DNA of 64,000 nt. Source: Datnioides undecimradiatus (lineage: Eukaryota > Chordata > Actinopteri > Lobotiformes > Datnioididae). How positions within the stretch are numbered: the first letter of the stretch is position 1; the number at the start of each line of letters is the position of its first letter. The stretch is from assembly GCA_008933995.1 (NCBI GenBank), contig WARS01000014.1, positions 9,099,192 through 9,163,191 of the forward strand, written 5' to 3'. Made by a program: the position numbers and the translations under genes. Of the stretch, positions 59,430-64,000 are shown in pieces. The notes below the pieces were generated by a model. The model saw only the letters and a list, made by a program, of their open reading frames with translations, made no database searches and was not told where the DNA came from.

Positions 59430-60015
59430 TCCTGTTGTTACGTAACCACAGGAGTGATTTACAGAGGCCGTGCTCCTCTGAGTGAATCCACCGAGAGGGG
59501 GCGTTCATCCCACTAGATGAAGTTCTCTGTTTCCGGCGGTAAGCTTGCGGTGTGTCGCGATGTCGTCGGTCAGAGCCAGACATGCAAATTGCTCCGTTGT
59601 TGGTTGTAAACACCAACACAAATGCCTATATTCTGTCCCAGCCCCAGAGGACCAGAGAAGACCGTGGCTGTGTTTTATTCTTTCCAACCGTTTCCTCTGC
59701 TGTTCGTGCTCAGATTCTGGGTCGTAGCTATAGCATGCAGCTGCGGGCTGTTCATCAGCAGCAGTAGCCATTTTGGATACCGGTCCTGCACCGCTCTGCA
59801 CCCTCTCCCTCCATAGTCATTCAGGCAGCCAATCAGCGCAGCGCCTCATTATCATAGCATAGATAATGAAGGTAGAGAGTGGTAGACTGCAGAACCTCCT
59901 CAGAGGCTGAACTTCAGAGTTTTTATGCAAAAAAATTCAAAAGCTTGTTTTTAAGACATCCAGGACCTGTTTAAAACAGCTTTCAGCTGCCAGAATGTCC
60001 GCTTTAAAAGAATAT
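59430..60015 (+). mobile_element. Probable DNA-transposon remnant carrying a THAP fragment
   Basis: The segment around the THAP-like frame is more GC-rich than its flanks. It ends CAGAATGTCCGCTTTAA at about 60008, which looks like the inner side of a terminal repeat next to TTAA. An inverted, weakly similar sequence TTAAGCAACATCCCAGGAGC lies at about 59118, so the true left end may be further left. THAP domains occur in P-element and Kolobok-type transposases; Kolobok elements use TTAA targets. Ends are approximate. Confidence 0.4.
59560..59727 (+). pseudogene. THAP zinc-finger domain, N-terminal fragment
   Basis: The frame starting ATG at 59560 has 55 codons. Residues 1-9 are basic, then CSVVGC at residues 11-16 gives the first two cysteines of the C2CH zinc finger. 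LYSVPAP and RRPWLCFI (Trp about residue 35) follow in the usual THAP order. The frame then leaves the family at residue 40 and meets a stop, so the second C...H pair and the AVPTIF-like end are missing. THAP domains bind DNA; this copy cannot fold as one. Family assignment rests on the spacing of Cys, Pro and Trp and is fairly good. Whether it came from a transposase or a host THAP gene is open; the repeat-like setting favours a transposase. Confidence 0.6.
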
Positions 60016-61499
60016 ATTTCTTTGGAAAATAGAAGACTGGGTCAGGTTTAAATGTCTATATCACAAGCTGTGCTGCAGTTTTGTGGACAGTCCACAGCGA
60101 CTGCAGCTGTTAGAGTGCAAGAAAAACCCTGGGAGGTTTGGAATAACTCCAAAATTGTAAACCAACATCAAGGCAAAGCTGCAGTATAAAGAATAAAAAG
60201 AAAACCAAAACTGATGCAAAAATGATTGCTGCTCTCAAAATCCACTCACTCACAGCGTGAACAGTGGCAGGAGCTGCTTATTATCCATCTGTCTTAATGC
60301 TGTCTGCGAATACCACTGAGGCTCACTTAAGACTGGAGGCCTGAAGCTGCAATTGGCCGTTTAATTGTGAGATAAAACCTGAAGGTGGATCATAAACCTT
60401 CTTTGTGTGCTTATGAAATGTTAGTTTTGGCATTTCGCAATTTACACAAGAAACATGCAGATGTCCCTGCGAACACAGTCAGCCCAAAGCACGCTGTTTC
60501 ACACTGTGAAGCTTTTTATATTAATTGATTAAAATTAAGAACATCTGTAAAATACGCTTTTGAAAATGATCCTGCGTTGAATTGAACTACACTTCGAAGC
60601 CAAGATATTGCGATGGTGTGCGACGATGGAAGGAAGGAGGAAGGAAGGTGCACGAGGCCTGGATCCTGCAGCCGGGATGAGGTTACTAACGGCTTAAACT
60701 CCGAGCCGCAGCATGAGAGAAAATCTACCACTATAAATAAAACATCCTCCCTCCTCCGAATATTGTATTTTAATATTTGCCAGTGTTCTTGTTACTAAAG
60801 CAGAGAATACAAAACAGCCCATAATATAAAGTTATTATTCAGATTTAAGAAACCATGGGCCCTTTTTGTTCTCAGTGTTATTTCTAATCTGCCCGGTGAC
60901 GCTCCAGCAGCGCACAGGTGTTTAAAGGTGTTTACAGAATTAGAAACGGCTGCCAACAGACTCCCTGATACACATGTATTAATGCTTAAACCACTGCATG
61001 CCCGGGTTTTCAAATGCACGGGAAATTATATGAGTTAGAGCTGAACGGTGAGTCAGTTTTACTGGTGCGAAGAGCAATTTTCAAGTTGTTAGAGCCACGA
61101 TTCAGTAACGTATCATGAACTGATAAAGTTAAAGCACACATTTGTGTGTGCTGTGTCATTTACACAGTGAGCCGGAGGGGAGGGTATCTCAGATGTATCA
61201 TCTGTTTGGAACTTTGTTTCTGAATTTAAGGCTGATATTGACAGAGTGTCTGTGTCTTTAGGTGACAGCTTTTCAGCTTTCTTCACCAGCTTGTCTGACC
61301 CGAGCTGTGCTGGTGGGTTTATGACAGCTTTTCACTCACATCAGACTGTGGCTGAAATTGAGGTTGAGCAGTGAGATTGAACTAGGATGCTGAATCTGTG
61401 ATCCCGACACCAAAACAATGAGCTCCAAGATGTTAAAACGGAAAGCTAAATCAAAGAAGGGCAAGTTAATGAGGTAAAGATGATGAATGTCATAACAGT
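60016..61499. other. No gene recognised
   Basis: Frames of 60-75 codons on both strands. A GGAA-rich stretch lies at about 60630-60650. No gene or repeat recognised. Confidence 0.45.
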
Positions 61500-61714
61500 T
61501 TGAGTTTGCATGTTCTCGCCACCCAAAAACATGCATGACAGATGAACAAGAAACTCTTAGTTGACCATAGGAGTGAATGTGAGTGTGAGTGAGTTTGGTT
61601 GTGTCTGTGTCAGACTGCTGACTCCTGTGTGTACCCTGCCTCCCACCCAATGACTGCTGCACCCCCACGACCCCAACAGGGATCGCACGGTTACAGGAAA
61701 TGGATGGATGGATA
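61500..61714 (+). mobile_element. tRNA-like retroposon copy 4, 5' truncated
   Basis: Same family as 99-437, 21778-21955 and 39487-39618. Recognisable parts are GTTTGCATGTTCTCGCC at the left, CCACCCAATGACTGCTGC in the middle, and the 3' end GGTTACAGGAAATGGATGG followed by ATGG repeats ending near 61714. The head is lost. Confidence 0.8.
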
Positions 61715-64000
61715 ATGTAAAGCCAGATGATCTGGGATGAGTCTTTGGCGTTCAAACTCAAACACAGTAAAAGCAGAGAGATGCCACTGTTATAAAGAGA
61801 GAAGCTGGGGCAGGGACAGCAGGGCGGTGTGGGAGCACATGAGGTGGAGTAACTGGAGATTCACATCAGAGCCACCCCAGGGTCCAGACCGCAAGCATGT
61901 GAGATGCAGTCACTCACACGACCCACACAACATATAAGTCTGTGGAGATGTCTCAGCGCACTTTTGCATCTCGGCTGCATCTCACAGGTGTAACCATGAT
62001 CCGAGGTCTTTATTTACAATTCAAGTCTGACTTTTAGGTTTTTTGGACAGTAAGAGCGTAAATGTGTGGCACTGAATCAATATATTTATCTACATTTTGC
62101 ATCCCGGGTGGAGCAGAGCATGTCCAGAAACTGCAGATCAGGAACTTCTATTGAGGAGCAGCAGTATTTATTCATGGGCAGACTGTAACCTACACTGTTC
62201 ATTCGCTGCCACTGGACAACTTCACAGGGATGTCGGGTCTGTGGAACAAAATCTGCCAATCAAAACCAAGCCCAGCACCAGAGAGAGGGGGCAGCCTGGC
62301 GGCGGGGAGCATCCAAACATGCATGTACGACGGTGGTGTGCTGGCGTCTAAGTGTGTGTGCTGATCTGGGATAAGTTTGTTTTAAATAAATGATTTCTTT
62401 TAAAATAGGAATTTTTATTTAGACACTCCTCATGTAAAATTCAACTTGCAACACTTCAGAGGTTGCCCGCTTCCCTGGAAACCATGAACCTTATCCTCCG
62501 CTATCCACCACGCCACAAAGCGAAGCGGCCTCAGAGTCGCATGAACACGGACGTCATGTGTCCCAACCATGACGCTCATCGGAAAGGCGGGTTTAGTCAC
62601 TCATTTAGTCACCAACTTAGCATCAGAGTAGGGAGCGCTAATGTCTGTAGCACCTGCAGCAGCAGCAGCTCCTGCCTGTCTGTTTAGGTGACATTAATAC
62701 CAGCTTAAGCAGTGCAGAGCTCTCACGAGTGTCGTTGTGCTTCTTCAGTCACAAATAACTGACCAGCGGCTCTGTCTCTTAAAGTAAACTCTTGTGTTAC
62801 CGCTCCGCCAGCGTTCCCACCGCCATTATTCCAAAACCCAAATAACTAAAGGAAAATGTCCACGGGACCAAAAGTCCATTCGTCCTGTTCTTCGATAACA
62901 ATCAGCTGTTGCTCTACACACTCTCTAGTATCAAGTACCGACATGCGTACAGGATGTAACTGCTCGTGTGCTCATTTTAAACCCAACCATCTTTCCTTCA
63001 CCTTGACATAGTACCTTCCTGGATGTCTAGATACGAGGCGAAACACTCCATTTGTCGATCAATGAGTCTTTGGAGCAATAGCCTAATTTTCTAACGAACT
63101 GACTTTCGGTCTTTGCGTTCAATGGGACATTTGATTGGACTGCTAGAGTTTCAGAGCATTGGGTTGTTGGAACAATGGGTGGTCCCCCAGTGATCAATTA
63201 GACCAACACAGCTGTCAAGTAATGTCAGTGTCACTGATGTAATATTTCGATAATTGTTGCCTCGATTTTTCTAATGTGTCTAAGCAAAACTACATGTTAT
63301 TAACTGACTAACTTTGCTCTGTATTCCTGCCTTGTGGTTCACTCTTGACCGATCCAGTCTGGCCTCAGCAGTACTTCAGGGGCACAAATCCGAGGCTGTG
63401 TAAGAAGCCAATGCTCACACCGCTGATACACCGCACTCCAGCCTGGTTCAATCTGGCAGCCAGTCTGGCTCTCTTCAGCGTGCTGTGGTGTATATGTGCG
63501 CGTCCGTGTGTGTGTTCTCTTCCCAAGAGCTCTGTGTGCCGTGTCATCCCCTCAGGTGAGTCCAGTCAAAGTCAGAGTAATTACAGTCGCTGCCAACCAA
63601 TAAACGCTGGTTCAAGGTCAAGACCTTAGTCTGATGCAGCTGGCCCCATCAACAGGCCCCTGATCTCGAGCCACGTCAGAATAAACTGAACATGCCAACA
63701 CAAAGCAGCAGATGAGGAAGTCTGCGATGATAACACAGCCTGCAATTAAATGCAATGTTTAACTTCTGCATTAACCACTTCGGAGTTTCACTACTGACAA
63801 GACAACGCCTACGCGACATTGCTTACTCAAGGTTTAGTGTCATTCTTGATACACACCATCTAAACGTCTCTATGGCGACAAACATGGGAAATTTAAATTA
63901 ATCTTTGGCAGCTAAATGCTTCCACGAATCGTTAGAACTGTAGACATTTCAAGCTTTCAAAGTCAGTGCAACTTAACTTGTCATTATGCATAAAGTGCCA
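61715..64000. other. No gene recognised
   Basis: Short frames only (up to 94 codons, 63345-63629). Nothing resembles a known protein, RNA gene or repeat. The window ends inside this stretch. Confidence 0.45.

Noticed and set aside
59505-59801. 98-codon minus frame
   Set aside because: It is antisense to the THAP fragment, which has recognisable residues on the plus strand.
1-64000. CRISPR arrays, bacterial operons, prophage
   Set aside because: No regularly spaced direct repeats, no bacterial-style gene density, and vertebrate-type repeats throughout.

Overview
The window looks like an intergenic or intronic stretch of a ray-finned (teleost) fish genome. The evidence is the repeat content: a 5'-truncated L2-type LINE with the usual fish 3' tail, a second LINE reverse-transcriptase fragment, four copies of a tRNA-like retroposon ending in ATGG repeats, a solo LTR with target-site duplication, LTR-like elements, a THAP-domain transposon remnant, and long (CA)n microsatellites. 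Base composition is AT-leaning with local CpG-dense islands. I found no intact host protein-coding gene, no rRNA, no tRNA, and no CRISPR or prokaryotic feature. The open frames are short (mostly 60-140 codons), overlap on both strands, and do not resemble known proteins, except those inside mobile-element remnants.

Layout. 0-12 kb: a tRNA-like repeat (99-437), a fragment of a common fish repeat (about 2.15 kb), a 450-base CA-rich tract (3.6-4.06 kb), then unannotated sequence with polypyrimidine tracts. 12.0-12.95 kb: an old, diverged tandem duplication of about 450 bases. 13.9-14.9 kb and 50.8-52.2 kb: two related LTR-like elements, both on the minus strand, sharing a promoter, putative splice sites and a poly(A) signal. 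18.0 kb: a perfect 20-base-pair hairpin carrying forkhead-like sites. 20.1 kb: a 116-base tandem duplication. 24.0-24.3 kb: a palindromic repeat doublet. 29.5 kb: a LINE RT fragment. 33.4-35.0 kb: a long imperfect inverted repeat. 35.7 kb: a 33-base minisatellite. 39.5-41.1 kb: a 195-base direct repeat with a retroposon next to the first copy. 46 kb: the L2 LINE. 47.3-47.8 kb: pyrimidine and CA tracts. 54.3-54.8 kb: the solo LTR. 57.1-58.9 kb: a retroelement leader-like segment followed by a CpG-dense block with two different tandem repeats. 59.4-60.0 kb: the THAP-containing remnant. 61.5 kb: the last tRNA-like retroposon.

There is no operon or pathway to describe. Any function the window has is probably regulatory: several short blocks carry clustered or palindromic transcription-factor motifs (AP-1, octamer, forkhead, X-box), but none can be proved from one sequence. 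The most interesting structures are the paired LTR-like elements with matching splice architecture, the long inverted repeat, and the diverged tandem duplication.
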